This document shows, one piece after another, positions 17,392 to 26,006 of a DNA stretch of 47,016 nt. A program made the translations under genes and the position numbers. This DNA comes from JBMTVN01 sp046047235 (GTDB taxonomy: Bacteria > Verrucomicrobiota > Verrucomicrobiia > Limisphaerales > JAHDYP01). The notes under the pieces are model-generated. The model was not told the origin of the DNA and did no database searches. It saw only the letters and a list, made by a program, of their open reading frames with translations. The stretch's first letter is position 1; each line of letters starts with the position of its first letter. Where the stretch lies: NCBI GenBank assembly GCA_046047235.1, contig JBJOII010000062.1, positions 1 through 47,016 on the forward strand, given 5' to 3'.

Positions 17392-18225
17392 TCAAACACA
17401 CAACTCCCGCGTCATCGCCAGATACTGCTCCAGACTCACATGCTCCGCCCGCGCCTTCGAATCCACCCCCGCCTTCGCCATCGCTGCCTCCAAACGCTCC
17501 GGCGCCCAATCCTGCCGCAAAAGCTTCGGAATCATCTTCCGCCGCTGGGAAAACGCCCGCTTCACTAAACGCTCAAAAACCTGCACCTCACGCTCCCCGG
17601 ATAACAAAGGCGTCACTCTCCGATCCAACCGAACACAGCCGGAATCCACATCGGGACGCGGCCAAAAGCATTCCGGGCCAATCCTGAACGATCCCTTGGG
17701 CTCATACCTCAGCTGCATCAGCAAGGTCAGCACACCGTAATCCCGACAGTCCGGCTTCGCCACAACACGGTCCACGACCTCCTTCTGTAAGGTCACTACC
17801 ATCTGCTCCGGCGGCTCCGCCGATTGCGCCAACTCCACCAAAACCGGCGAGGCCACTGAATACGGTAAATTCGAAACCACTTTCCACCCAACCCAGGACC
17901 TCGGCTCCTCCCGCAACCAACGCAGTGCATCCGCCAAAATAAACTCCACCTGCGGCAGTGACTTAAAATGCTCCCGCAACCAATCCACCAGCTTCGGCTC
18001 AATGTCCAATGCCAGCACCCGCCCCCGTGGAACCCCCCGCGCCAACACCGCGGTCAAAGGACCCAACCCCGCACCAATCTCCAGAACCTGATCCTCCTCC
18101 CCCAACTCCGCCAAACCCGCAATGCGCTCCAGTTGCCGGCTGTCATGCAGGAAATTCTGGCCCCGGCCCCGCGTCAAACGCAGACCCAGCCGCCCCAACA
18201 CCTCTCGCATCTCTGTCGTCTTCAC
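17392..18225 (-). CDS. rsmA (ksgA): 16S rRNA (A1518/A1519-N6,N6) dimethyltransferase
   Basis: This is a 277-residue KsgA/RsmA, which dimethylates the two adjacent adenines near the 3' end of 16S rRNA late in 30S assembly. SAM-binding motif I is EIGAGLGPLT (residues 49-58), the acidic residue in ALDIEPKLV follows, and the catalytic motif IV is NLPYS (119-123). The N-terminal QNFL (23-26) is conserved, while the usual KSLGQNF reads RGRGQNF. The C-terminal domain has FWPRPDVDSG and FSQRRKMIPKLLR. It starts at GTG 18225 in a GTGA overlap with the aminotransferase stop, and its TGA lies 13 bp before the Nudix start. Strong translational coupling along the operon is expected. Confidence 0.93.
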   Translation of the reverse strand: MKTTEMREVLGRLGLRLTRGRGQNFLHDSRQLERIAGLAELGEEDQVLEIGAGLGPLTAVLARGVPRGRVLALDIEPKLVDWLREHFKSLPQVEFILADALRWLREEPRSWVGWKVVSNLPYSVASPVLVELAQSAEPPEQMVVTLQKEVVDRVVAKPDCRDYGVLTLLMQLRYEPKGSFRIGPECFWPRPDVDSGCVRLDRRVTPLLSGEREVQVFERLVKRAFSQRRKMIPKLLRQDWAPERLEAAMAKAGVDSKARAEHVSLEQYLAMTRELCV

Positions 18226-19553
18226 ATCTCTGCTACCACCTCACCCAACGCCTGTACCGCCGACTCCAACTGCGACCGGCTGATAATCAAGGGCGGTGTC
18301 AACGACAACACCTCCCCATCCTCCCCCTCCGGTAACAACAAATATCCCCGCTCCAACATCCTCTTCACTACCTGCATCACTGTCCCGCCCGTAGGCCCTC
18401 CATCCCGATGAATAAACTGCACCCCCACCATCAATCCCCTGCCGCGCACCGCAAATCTCAACTTCCCACCCTCACTCTCCAAGCTCCCCAGCAACACCTG
18501 CAACTCCTTCCCCCGCAATACGGTCTTCTCCACCAGCTTCAACCGCTCAATCTCCCGTATCTGCGCCAACGCCATCGCACACCCCACCGGGTGCCCCAAA
18601 TAGGTGCTCGTGTGCATCGCCTCCCCCTCCGAAGCAGGCCACGCCGCCTCCATCACATCCGCCCTGCCCACACAAGCCGACAACGGAAACCCTCCCGTCA
18701 ATGCCTTGCCTAAACAAAGGACATCCGGAACCACCGCCTCCTGCTCACAGGCAAACCAAAAACCCGTCCGCCCAAAACCCGTATAAACCTCATCCAAAAC
18801 CAACAACACCCCATGCTGGTCGCACAACGACCTCAACACCCTCAAAAAGCCCCTCGCCGGAACCCGCACACCCCCACGCCCCTGAACCGGCTCCACCAAG
18901 ACCGCACCCACCCCCCCACGCCCCAGCCTCGCCGATAATAACTGCCCCACCCGCTCCAACTCCTCGTCCGTCACCGGAAAAGGCAACGACTCCCCAAACC
19001 CTCCCAGCTGCGACAAAAACGGCCCCCGAAACAACCCCCGCCGCGTCATGTTCAACGCACCATAACCCAACCCGTGATACCCACGGTCAAAACCAATCAC
19101 CCCACGCCGCCCCGTCGCCAAAATCGCCGTCTTCAACGCCATCTCCACCGCCTCAAAACCCGAAGTCCCAAATACGGTCCGACCACTCAATGCCCCATCC
19201 GTCCACCGCTCAAATGTCCGCCCGCTCAACACCCGCACCAACTCCGCCTTCAATGCATGCGGATGCACATCCCCCATCGCATGCAGCATCCGCCGCATCT
19301 GCTTCACCCCCGCCTCCACCACCCTCCGATTGCTGTGCCCCGCCGCCGCCACACCAAACGCCGCCGTCAAATCCACATACTTGCGCCCCTCCACATCCAC
19401 CACCTGCATCCCCCGCGCCTCCGACCACACAATCGGCCACCCGCCTCCCGGATCGCAAAAGGTCACGTTCGGTGACTCATACCGCCCCAGCTGATCCAGG
19501 ACTTGTCGGGTCGCCTTGCCACGCTTCCCCTGCTCTGCTTCACGCGTTTCCAT
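18222..19553 (-). CDS. Class III PLP-dependent aminotransferase
   Basis: This 443-residue fold-type I aminotransferase belongs to the acetylornithine/4-aminobutyrate group. The PLP contacts are visible: GTSGFEAVEMALK (residues ~129-141), LDEVYTGFGRTG with Asp254, and the Schiff-base lysine Lys283 in LGKALTGGFP. TSTYLGHPVGCAMAL matches the conserved C-terminal motif. The enzyme would move an amino group from an omega- or delta-amino substrate to 2-oxoglutarate or pyruvate; the substrate cannot be fixed from sequence. ATG 19553 lies 3 bp after the queE stop. Cotranscription with queE and ksgA does not point to one pathway, so this may be a housekeeping cluster. Confidence 0.85.
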   Translation of the reverse strand: METREAEQGKRGKATRQVLDQLGRYESPNVTFCDPGGGWPIVWSEARGMQVVDVEGRKYVDLTAAFGVAAAGHSNRRVVEAGVKQMRRMLHAMGDVHPHALKAELVRVLSGRTFERWTDGALSGRTVFGTSGFEAVEMALKTAILATGRRGVIGFDRGYHGLGYGALNMTRRGLFRGPFLSQLGGFGESLPFPVTDEELERVGQLLSARLGRGGVGAVLVEPVQGRGGVRVPARGFLRVLRSLCDQHGVLLVLDEVYTGFGRTGFWFACEQEAVVPDVLCLGKALTGGFPLSACVGRADVMEAAWPASEGEAMHTSTYLGHPVGCAMALAQIREIERLKLVEKTVLRGKELQVLLGSLESEGGKLRFAVRGRGLMVGVQFIHRDGGPTGGTVMQVVKRMLERGYLLLPEGEDGEVLSLTPPLIISRSQLESAVQALGEVVAEM

Positions 19554-19556
19554 CTC

Positions 19557-20294
19557 TCAAACCCCCCGCTGCTCCGGGGACCAGATCACTTTGTGCATCT
19601 GCACCTGAAACCGAACAGGCAAACCATCCGCCACCACCCGCTCCGCCAAAGCACGCAACCCGATCGGATGATGCCCCTCAGGCACCGGCTTCAAACAGTC
19701 GTCTGCTTGCCCCACCGTCAACGGCGCAACCCATGACACCAACACCGTACACCGCGCCGCCAAGCCGTGCTCCTCCAGCAACCCGACCATCCACTCGTAG
19801 TCCTCCTCGCTACCCAAGACAAACTTCACCTCGTCATGAGACCGCAACAACTCGATGTTCTCCCAACGATTCCGTCCCACCTCGCCGCTCGAAGGCGCCT
19901 TCAAATCCATAATGCGTACAACCCGCGAATCCACCGCCCCAATGTCCAACGCCCCGCTCGTCTCCAATAACACGGTGAATCCCTCGTCACACAAATCCCG
20001 CATCACCCCCAATACACCACGCTGCGCCAAAGGCTCCCCTCCCGTAAACTCCACCAAAGGCAGCTTCGTGCCCGCGCTCCCCCTCCCCAACCACAACCCC
20101 GCCAAACGACGCACCTCAGCCTTCACCGCCCCGGTTTCCATGCGCACACCACCCCGAAACGCATACGCCGTGTCACAATAAGAACAACGTAATGGACACC
20201 CGGTCAGCCGGACAAAAATACACGGCCACCCCGCCCACGTGCTCTCCCCCTGCACGCTGGCGTAAATCTCATGAACTAAAAGTCCCTCGCTCAC
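19557..20294 (-). CDS. queE: 7-carboxy-7-deazaguanine synthase (radical SAM)
   Basis: This 245-residue radical SAM enzyme converts 6-carboxytetrahydropterin to 7-carboxy-7-deazaguanine in the preQ0/queuosine pathway. The cluster motif CPLRCSYC is at residues 33-40 (Cys33, Cys37, Cys40), with the short spacing typical of QueE. VHEIYASVQGESTWAGWPC is the family N-terminus, and VEFTGGEPL binds SAM. I chose GTG 20294, which overlaps the M20 stop as GTGA. The open frame to 20714 is a shadow of the upstream gene. No other queuosine gene is in the window. Confidence 0.92.
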   Translation of the reverse strand: MSEGLLVHEIYASVQGESTWAGWPCIFVRLTGCPLRCSYCDTAYAFRGGVRMETGAVKAEVRRLAGLWLGRGSAGTKLPLVEFTGGEPLAQRGVLGVMRDLCDEGFTVLLETSGALDIGAVDSRVVRIMDLKAPSSGEVGRNRWENIELLRSHDEVKFVLGSEEDYEWMVGLLEEHGLAARCTVLVSWVAPLTVGQADDCLKPVPEGHHPIGLRALAERVVADGLPVRFQVQMHKVIWSPEQRGV

Positions 20295-21670
20295 GGTTTC
20301 GCCAAAGCCCGCCCCAGTGCCGGCCACAAATGCGCGCTCATCCGCATCCCGCCAGCCATCGCATCCAAATGAAAACTCTCGTTCGGCGAATGCGCGTTCG
20401 CATCCGGCAAAGCCAAGCCCAATAACAAGGAATCCGCACCCAAGGCCCGCTTGAAATCCACCACGATCGGAATCGACCCCCCCTCGCGAATCAATACCGG
20501 CTTCTTCCCGAACCCGGCCTCCAACGCCTCCAAAGCGGCCCCCGCCAAAGGCCCCGTCGGCGAAACCCAGTAAGGCTGTGCCCCATGCCCCGGCGTCAAC
20601 TTCATCCGCACGGTCGGTGGACACACTTTCTTCAAATACGCCTTCACCGACCGCAGGATCCTCGCCGGATCCTGCCCCGGCACCAAACGCATGGTCACCT
20701 TGGCCCGCGCCCACGACGGCACAATCGTCTTGCTCCCCTCACCCTGATAACCACTCGTCAAACCGTTGATCTCCATCGTCGGCCGCGCCGTCCGCCTCTC
20801 CTCCGTGGTGTAACCCGCCTCCCCCGCCAATGCCCTCACTCCCAAAAACTTCGCATACTTCCCGTCGTCATGCGGCAACCGCTTCATCTGCTCGCGCTCA
20901 AACCGCGAGACCGGCTGCACCCCATCATAAAAACCCGGCACCTTCACCCGCCCGCGCGCATCCACCATCCCCGCCAATACCCGGCTCAAGGCCATCGCCG
21001 GATTCTCCACCGACCCACCATAAATCCCGCTGTGCAAATCCCGACTCGGCCCCGTCAACTCCAACTCAAACGCCGCAATCCCACGCAAAGCATAGGTCAG
21101 CGCCGGCAACTGCAGGGAAGGCATGCCCGTGTCCGATATCACCACACAGTCACACTTCAAATCCTTCGCCCGCCTCCGTAGCAAATCCGATAACCCCCCG
21201 CTGCCCACCTCCTCCTCCCCCTCCACCACAAAGGTCAAATCACAAGGCAACTCCGTCCCCGTCGCCAAAAAGGCCTCCACCGCCTTCAAATGCGCAAAAT
21301 GCTGACCCTTGTTGTCCGCCGTCCCCCGCCCCATCAACCGTCGCCCCACCACGGTCGCCTCAAACGCCGGCGTCTTCCATAACTCCAAAGGCTCCGCCGG
21401 CTGCACATCATAATGCCCATACACCAATACCTGCGGCCTCCGCCCCCGCCCCTTTGGCGTCCGCGCCACAACCACCTCGTTCCCCGTGGTCTTGCAAATC
21501 TCCACCCTTAAACCCAAGGCCCGACAATGCCCCGCCAACCACTCCGCACAGGCCCTCACATCCCCCCGATGCTGCGACTGGGCACTCACACTCGGAAAAC
21601 CAACATACTCCTTCAACTCCTCCAAAAACCGGTTCTCGTTCGCCTTCAGGTAATCCAGGACAGCTTGCAT
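20291..21670 (-). CDS. M20 family metallopeptidase (dipeptidase)
   Basis: This 459-residue zinc peptidase of the M20A/dipeptidase group is the first gene of a five-gene operon. The zinc ligands and catalytic acids are in place: GHYDV (His86, Asp88), GTADNKG (Asp119), EGEEEVGS (Glu152/Glu153), SDTG and the C-terminal NESFHLDAM. The dimerisation (lid) domain runs from about DLHSG to LTPGHG. The start at ATG 21670 (MQAVLDYLKANENRF) fits the family; the upstream extension to 21874 is basic and Cys-rich and overlaps the divergent promoter region. No signal peptide, so cytosolic peptide or N-acyl amino acid hydrolysis is expected. Its last codons overlap queE. Confidence 0.9.
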   Translation of the reverse strand: MQAVLDYLKANENRFLEELKEYVGFPSVSAQSQHRGDVRACAEWLAGHCRALGLRVEICKTTGNEVVVARTPKGRGRRPQVLVYGHYDVQPAEPLELWKTPAFEATVVGRRLMGRGTADNKGQHFAHLKAVEAFLATGTELPCDLTFVVEGEEEVGSGGLSDLLRRRAKDLKCDCVVISDTGMPSLQLPALTYALRGIAAFELELTGPSRDLHSGIYGGSVENPAMALSRVLAGMVDARGRVKVPGFYDGVQPVSRFEREQMKRLPHDDGKYAKFLGVRALAGEAGYTTEERRTARPTMEINGLTSGYQGEGSKTIVPSWARAKVTMRLVPGQDPARILRSVKAYLKKVCPPTVRMKLTPGHGAQPYWVSPTGPLAGAALEALEAGFGKKPVLIREGGSIPIVVDFKRALGADSLLLGLALPDANAHSPNESFHLDAMAGGMRMSAHLWPALGRALAKP

Positions 21671-21804
21671 ACCGGCGCAGTGTGACCATCCCCCCCGCTT
21701 TCTCAAGCCTCGGTTGCATCCTTCATAACCCCCACCACCGCAAGAGGCTGAAATTTTGTCGACGCCACCCTTCAGCCCATGGCACATTGCCAAGCCAAGG
21801 CAGC

Positions 21805-23589
21805 ATGTTCCAATCACTAAAACGACTGTTTCGGAAGGAAGAGAAACCGGCCGCGCCAGCCGCAAGGCCCGCACAGCCCTTCGCTAAACCCGCGGCTGCC
21901 CCCCAAGTCACTCCCGTCGCCGAGCCCCCACAACCACCCCAAACCCCCACCCCAGCTGCACCAGTCGCACCCCAGCCCGCCACAGCTCCGCTGGAAGGCC
22001 CAACCGTCAGTATCCCCTTCGGCAAAATCCTCAACCACCTGCCCCAAAGCCTCAAAGCCCGCGTTCGCCAGGCCCATACCAGCAAAACTCAGGCAAACCT
22101 GCCCCTCGCGCTCCTCGTCCCGCAGCTCATGAAAGGACGCGTGGAAGTCACCTTCGCCCAGTTGCGCCAAGCCCTGCCCCCCGGCGCTCTCGGCGAAGAA
22201 ACCGACCTCGACGGTTCCAAATTCGAAATCCCACTTGCCGAACTCCTCCCCCTCATCCCCCCTCACCTCCTTCCCCGCCGCACCAGCCAAAAAACCATCG
22301 AAATCCCTGATGAAGTCGCCCCCGTCTTCGGACAGGCCGGCAACGAGATCCGCGTAGCCCAAAAATCAACTCCCGTAACTCCCACCCCCGCAGCCCCACC
22401 ACCACCCGCCCCCCCCTCCACCCCAGCCCCAGCCCCCGTCCCAACACAAATTCAGCTCCCCACCACCCCCGTCAAAGCCCCCTACCGCGAAACCCCTGCT
22501 GCTACCCCCACACCCACCCCGCCCCCCTCCGATTCCGGCCCAATCCGGATGAACGCCGGCGACCTCCAGAAGCTATCCCAACCCAAACCCTCCACCCCTA
22601 CCCCCGCCCCATCAACGCCAGCCATCAAACCCGTCTCCACAACATCAACGGAGACATCCATCTCCAGCCCCAAACTCCCCGGCACAACCACTCGGCCGGA
22701 AACCCCAGCCCCCACACCCACCCAAACAACCGCACCCGCACCCAGCTCCAGCCCCGGGACCGTAGCCATCCCTGTCAGCCAGGTCATCGATAGCCTGCCA
22801 GACGCCATCAAAGGCTCCCTCAGTCAGGCCAAAACCCAAAACGCCTCGTTTAACCTCCCCGCCGCAGACCTCGAAAAAGGCCTCAAAAGCGGCAAAGTGG
22901 TCTTCAGCTGGAAAACCCTCAGAACCTCCCTCCAGCCGGCTACGATGTCGTCCACCACTCCGGCCGCTGACCAAATCGAAGTCACTCTCCCCCTCCACAT
23001 CGTCGCCCCCCTCTTCCTCGCCACCCATAAACCTGCAGCCCCACAAAAGAAGGTCGCCATCGCCCAAGATATCCCCGACGTCTTCGCCAACCGACAGGTG
23101 GCAGCCGAAAAACCCGCAGCGCAGGAAACTCCAGCCCCCGCCGCTCCGTCCCCGGCGCCCACAACGGCCGTCACCCCTACCCCAAGCCCAACCCCCAAGT
23201 CGGAACCCAGTATACCCATCCCGGTCCCCGCCTCGCCTCCCCCCAAACCTGTCCAAGCCCCCGTTACCCACGCCCAAAACACCACCACGCTCCCAGGTGT
23301 CTCGGGAGCCATCGTAGCCCTCCCGGATGGACTCCTCGTCGCCGCCAAACTCGCCCCCGGCCTCGACCCCGATACTATCGCAGCTTTCCTCCCTCAAATG
23401 TACGGCCGAACCAGCCAATACACCAAGGAACTGAAACTCGGCGATCCCAAGAAAATCACCTTCATCGTCGATGATATGCCGCTGCGCATCTACCGCGGCT
23501 CAGGCGTCTTCTTCGGGGTCTTCGGCCAAAACGGCGAAACCCTCCCAAACCCTCAACTGGATGTAATCGCCGCCCAACTGGGTGCATAG
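21805..23589 (+). CDS. Pro-rich protein with duplicated domain and C-terminal roadblock/LC7 domain
   Basis: This 594-residue protein begins at ATG 21805 (MFQSLKRLFRKEEKPAAP); the long frame extension upstream is a shadow of the M20 gene. The layout is a short basic amphipathic start, a Pro/Ala linker, a ~110-residue domain (about 67-175), a long Pro/Thr/Ser linker, a second copy (about 319-425), another Pro-rich linker, and a C-terminal roadblock-like domain (about 498-594; GVSGAIVALPDGLLVAAKL to the end). The copies align along their length: TVSIPFGKILNHLPQSLKAR with TVAIPVSQVIDSLPDAIKGS, and KTIEIPDEVAPVFG with KVAIAQDIPDVFA. I do not recognise the repeated domain. Roadblock proteins regulate MglA-type GTPases, and the next gene is one. 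It is likely a scaffold or GAP/GEF partner, with the repeats as binding modules. Confidence 0.85.
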   Translation: MFQSLKRLFRKEEKPAAPAARPAQPFAKPAAAPQVTPVAEPPQPPQTPTPAAPVAPQPATAPLEGPTVSIPFGKILNHLPQSLKARVRQAHTSKTQANLPLALLVPQLMKGRVEVTFAQLRQALPPGALGEETDLDGSKFEIPLAELLPLIPPHLLPRRTSQKTIEIPDEVAPVFGQAGNEIRVAQKSTPVTPTPAAPPPPAPPSTPAPAPVPTQIQLPTTPVKAPYRETPAATPTPTPPPSDSGPIRMNAGDLQKLSQPKPSTPTPAPSTPAIKPVSTTSTETSISSPKLPGTTTRPETPAPTPTQTTAPAPSSSPGTVAIPVSQVIDSLPDAIKGSLSQAKTQNASFNLPAADLEKGLKSGKVVFSWKTLRTSLQPATMSSTTPAADQIEVTLPLHIVAPLFLATHKPAAPQKKVAIAQDIPDVFANRQVAAEKPAAQETPAPAAPSPAPTTAVTPTPSPTPKSEPSIPIPVPASPPPKPVQAPVTHAQNTTTLPGVSGAIVALPDGLLVAAKLAPGLDPDTIAAFLPQMYGRTSQYTKELKLGDPKKITFIVDDMPLRIYRGSGVFFGVFGQNGETLPNPQLDVIAAQLGA

Positions 23590-23607
23590 AGTAACGCTCG
23601 ATTCGCT

Positions 23608-24219
23608 ATGGCAATCATCAATCAGGCCACCAAGGAACTGCAGGTCAAGATCGTCTATTACGGGCCCGCCATGGGCGGCAAGACCACAAACCTCGTCAAG
23701 GTCCACGAGAATATCCAAACCGCCCAGGAAAAGGGCAAACTGGTCTCTCTCGCCACCAGCTCCGACCGCACGCTCTTCTTCGACTTCCTGCCCATCGAAG
23801 CCATGGCCATCAAGGGCTTCAAAACAAAATTCCAGCTCTATACCGTCCCCGGCCAGGTCATCTACAACACCACCCGCCAACTCGTCCTGCGCGGTGTCGA
23901 TGGCATCGTCTTCGTCGCAGATTCCCAATACGAAAAGATGGCCGAAAACGTCGAGAGCTTCAGCAACATGGAGGAAAACCTCAAAACCCTCCGCATGAAC
24001 CTCGCGGATATACCCTACGTCCTCCAATACAACAAACGGGACCTCCCCAACGCCGCACCCATCGAATATATGGAATTCCTGCTCAATAACCGCGAAGTGC
24101 AGGTGCCCAGTTTCCCCGGCGTCGCCAACCAGTGCGAGGGCGTCTTCGAAGCCCTCAACATGATCACCCGGATGCTCCTCCACAAGTTCATCAACGAAAG
24201 CAACCGGCGCTCCAGCTAA
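23608..24219 (+). CDS. MglA-like small Ras-type GTPase
   Basis: This is a 203-residue homologue of MglA, the bacterial Ras-like GTPase that sets cell polarity and gliding reversals in Myxococcus. The P-loop is GPAMGGKT (residues 19-26). G3 has the MglA-type TVPGQ (79-83) in place of DxxG. G4 is NKRD (142-145). The LATSSDRTLFFDFLP segment is characteristic. It lies 18 bp after the Pro-rich roadblock gene and 13 bp before the roadblock-SHOCT gene, so all three should be cotranscribed. It is expected to cycle between membrane or pole-bound GTP and cytosolic GDP forms under control of the flanking roadblock proteins. The output process is unknown here; no gliding or pilus motor genes are in the window. 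Confidence 0.92.
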   Translation: MAIINQATKELQVKIVYYGPAMGGKTTNLVKVHENIQTAQEKGKLVSLATSSDRTLFFDFLPIEAMAIKGFKTKFQLYTVPGQVIYNTTRQLVLRGVDGIVFVADSQYEKMAENVESFSNMEENLKTLRMNLADIPYVLQYNKRDLPNAAPIEYMEFLLNNREVQVPSFPGVANQCEGVFEALNMITRMLLHKFINESNRRSS

Positions 24220-24232
24220 TCCCACCAAGGCC

Positions 24233-24841
24233 ATGTCCACCCTTCCCCAACTGATCGAGGAGGATATCCGGGTCATGGAGGCCGCCCTGGATGATTTCCT
24301 CACCAAAAGTGAATCCTCCGCCGCCCTCGTTCTCGATAAAGGCGGCTTCATCATCTGCGAACGCGGAGACGTGGAGGGCTGTGACACCACCACCCTCGGC
24401 GCCCTCGCCGCCGCCGCCTACGCCGCCACCCAAGGCATCGCCGGCCTCGTCCAGGAAGCCACCTTCAGTAACGTGTACCAACAAGGGGAAACCAATAGCA
24501 TCCTCGTCAGTAACGTGGACGAACACTGCCTCCTGGTCGCCATCTTCCGCGCCCAAATCAGCGTCGGTGCCGTCAAATACTACGCCGTCAACGCCATCTC
24601 CCAAATCGGCCAGCAAATGCACGTCGCCCATAACCGCGACCCCGATGCCGGACTCGACCTCTCAGTCCTCAACCTCGCCGATGCCTCACAACTGTTTCAA
24701 CAAAAGGTCGAAGACACAGAAGCCGAAGGGGAATCCGACCCCATCGTCAAACTCCAGAAAATGAAACAGTTGCTGGCAGACGGACTCATCACCCATGAGG
24801 ACTTCAACCAAATGAAGCGCCGAATCCTGGAACAGATGTAA
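24233..24841 (+). CDS. Roadblock/LC7 (MglB-like) protein with C-terminal SHOCT-like helix pair
   Basis: This is a 202-residue protein. Residues ~1-140 form a roadblock/LC7 fold (IRVMEAALDDFLTKSESSAA, LVLDKGGFIICERGD, NSILVSNVDEHCLLVAIF). The C-terminal ~35 residues (DPIVKLQKMKQLLADGLITH, EDFNQMKRRIL) match the SHOCT pattern of two short helices, often an oligomerisation tag. MglB, a roadblock protein, is the GAP of MglA, so this is the best candidate for the GAP of the preceding GTPase. Two different roadblock proteins on either side of one GTPase suggest separate GAP and effector or GEF roles; that division is inference. It ends 18 bp before the convergent SCO gene. Confidence 0.85.
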   Translation: MSTLPQLIEEDIRVMEAALDDFLTKSESSAALVLDKGGFIICERGDVEGCDTTTLGALAAAAYAATQGIAGLVQEATFSNVYQQGETNSILVSNVDEHCLLVAIFRAQISVGAVKYYAVNAISQIGQQMHVAHNRDPDAGLDLSVLNLADASQLFQQKVEDTEAEGESDPIVKLQKMKQLLADGLITHEDFNQMKRRILEQM

Positions 24842-24858
24842 GCCGCCGCCAGCCCCGC

Positions 24859-25770
24859 TCATTCCCCCTCAGCCGAAGCATCCCGCATCGCCTTCACCAG
24901 AGTCTCAACCTGCCAGGTGTTGCCCGTGATGATCAGGCTCACCTCACCCCGCGGATTCAACACCACCGTCCGCACGTTGTGGCTGTAAAACTCCCCGTCC
25001 CGCCCAAACTCGCAGCCGAATTGCTCGGTCATCCCATCCAAAACAGGCATGTCCGCCGTCGCAAAAGTCCAGCGCCCCGGATCATACCCGTGCCGCTCCG
25101 CATAGGCCTTCAACGCCTTCGGAGAATCATAGTCAGGATCAAACGAGATCTGCAGTAAATGCCAGTTGGTTAACCCAACCCTCGCGTCCGCCAATACCTC
25201 CGCCACCTCCCCAAACTGCGAAGTCGTTCGCGGACAAAACGTCGGATAAGGACACCTCGTAAAAAAGAAGGTCAAACCTACCACTTGCCCCCGCAATGAG
25301 TGGAGCTGGAACGCCTCGCCAAACTGGTTCGTCAATGTGCAGTCCGGCACCAGATCCCCCACATACAGCGGATCAACCAACGGCACCACTCTCGGCCCCT
25401 TCCGCAACTCCGGCGCTACCGTCGGATCATGCCCCACCTTCTCTAACCCCTCAATCCACCCTTCTGTCCGCATCACCCTCATCCGGAAAACCAGCCGATC
25501 CCCCACCTCAACCCCAGCCATCTCGTTCGTGTCCCGCACCTCAAACGGCATCGTCATCGCCATCATGTATCCCGGTATCGCCTCATGCGCGATCACCAGT
25601 GCCCGATCCTCCAACTCCACCCGATGCACGGTCCCCGTCACGCGATAGGTCACCCCCAACTCCTCCCCGCCTGCATCCCGAGCCTCCCCGCTAACACCGT
25701 CCCCTGCCGGTCGACACGATACCATCCATACCAGCGAAACCAGCAGCACACCACAAACCAAGGTTCTCAT
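24859..25770 (-). CDS. SCO1/SenC-type copper protein with N-terminal CusF-like domain
   Basis: This is a 303-residue exported protein. The N-terminus MRTLVCGVLLVSLVWMVSC gives a probable lipoprotein signal with Cys19. Residues ~40-115 look like a CusF/copper-binding domain with the Met-rich YMMAMTMPFEV. Residues ~135-300 are a thioredoxin-fold SCO domain with FTRCPYPTFCP (Cys173 and Cys179, a C-x5-C spacing seen in a SenC subgroup rather than C-x3-C) and the copper-ligand His264 in FYSHNVRTVVLNP. SCO proteins deliver copper to the CuA site of cytochrome oxidase or act as thiol redox partners. It is divergent from the multihaem cytochrome at 26007, with 236 bp between, which suits a respiratory theme. 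Confidence 0.9.
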   Translation of the reverse strand: MRTLVCGVLLVSLVWMVSCRPAGDGVSGEARDAGGEELGVTYRVTGTVHRVELEDRALVIAHEAIPGYMMAMTMPFEVRDTNEMAGVEVGDRLVFRMRVMRTEGWIEGLEKVGHDPTVAPELRKGPRVVPLVDPLYVGDLVPDCTLTNQFGEAFQLHSLRGQVVGLTFFFTRCPYPTFCPRTTSQFGEVAEVLADARVGLTNWHLLQISFDPDYDSPKALKAYAERHGYDPGRWTFATADMPVLDGMTEQFGCEFGRDGEFYSHNVRTVVLNPRGEVSLIITGNTWQVETLVKAMRDASAEGE

Positions 25771-26006
25771 AAGGTGCAGTCAATCTGTTGCCACCTCCCC
25801 CCAACTTCAAGCACCTCCAGCCAGTTTTTGCCCCCAACACCCGCAACGGCCAAATGATGGCAAGGACCCGGCAAGATCCGGCTTGTTCAGAAATACCCGT
25901 TTTGTTGGGCTTTCTCTAAGTCATGGAGCCCGGCACCCGGGCCTCGACTAAGCCACCGCACCAGATGCAACCCGGCAGTCTAATACATCAGTAGAAAGGC
26001 CAGAAA

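Noticed and set aside
20830..21804. Upstream extension of the Pro-rich roadblock frame
   Set aside because: It lies opposite the M20 gene, has antisense-type composition and no family similarity; ATG 21805 gives a sensible basic N-terminus.
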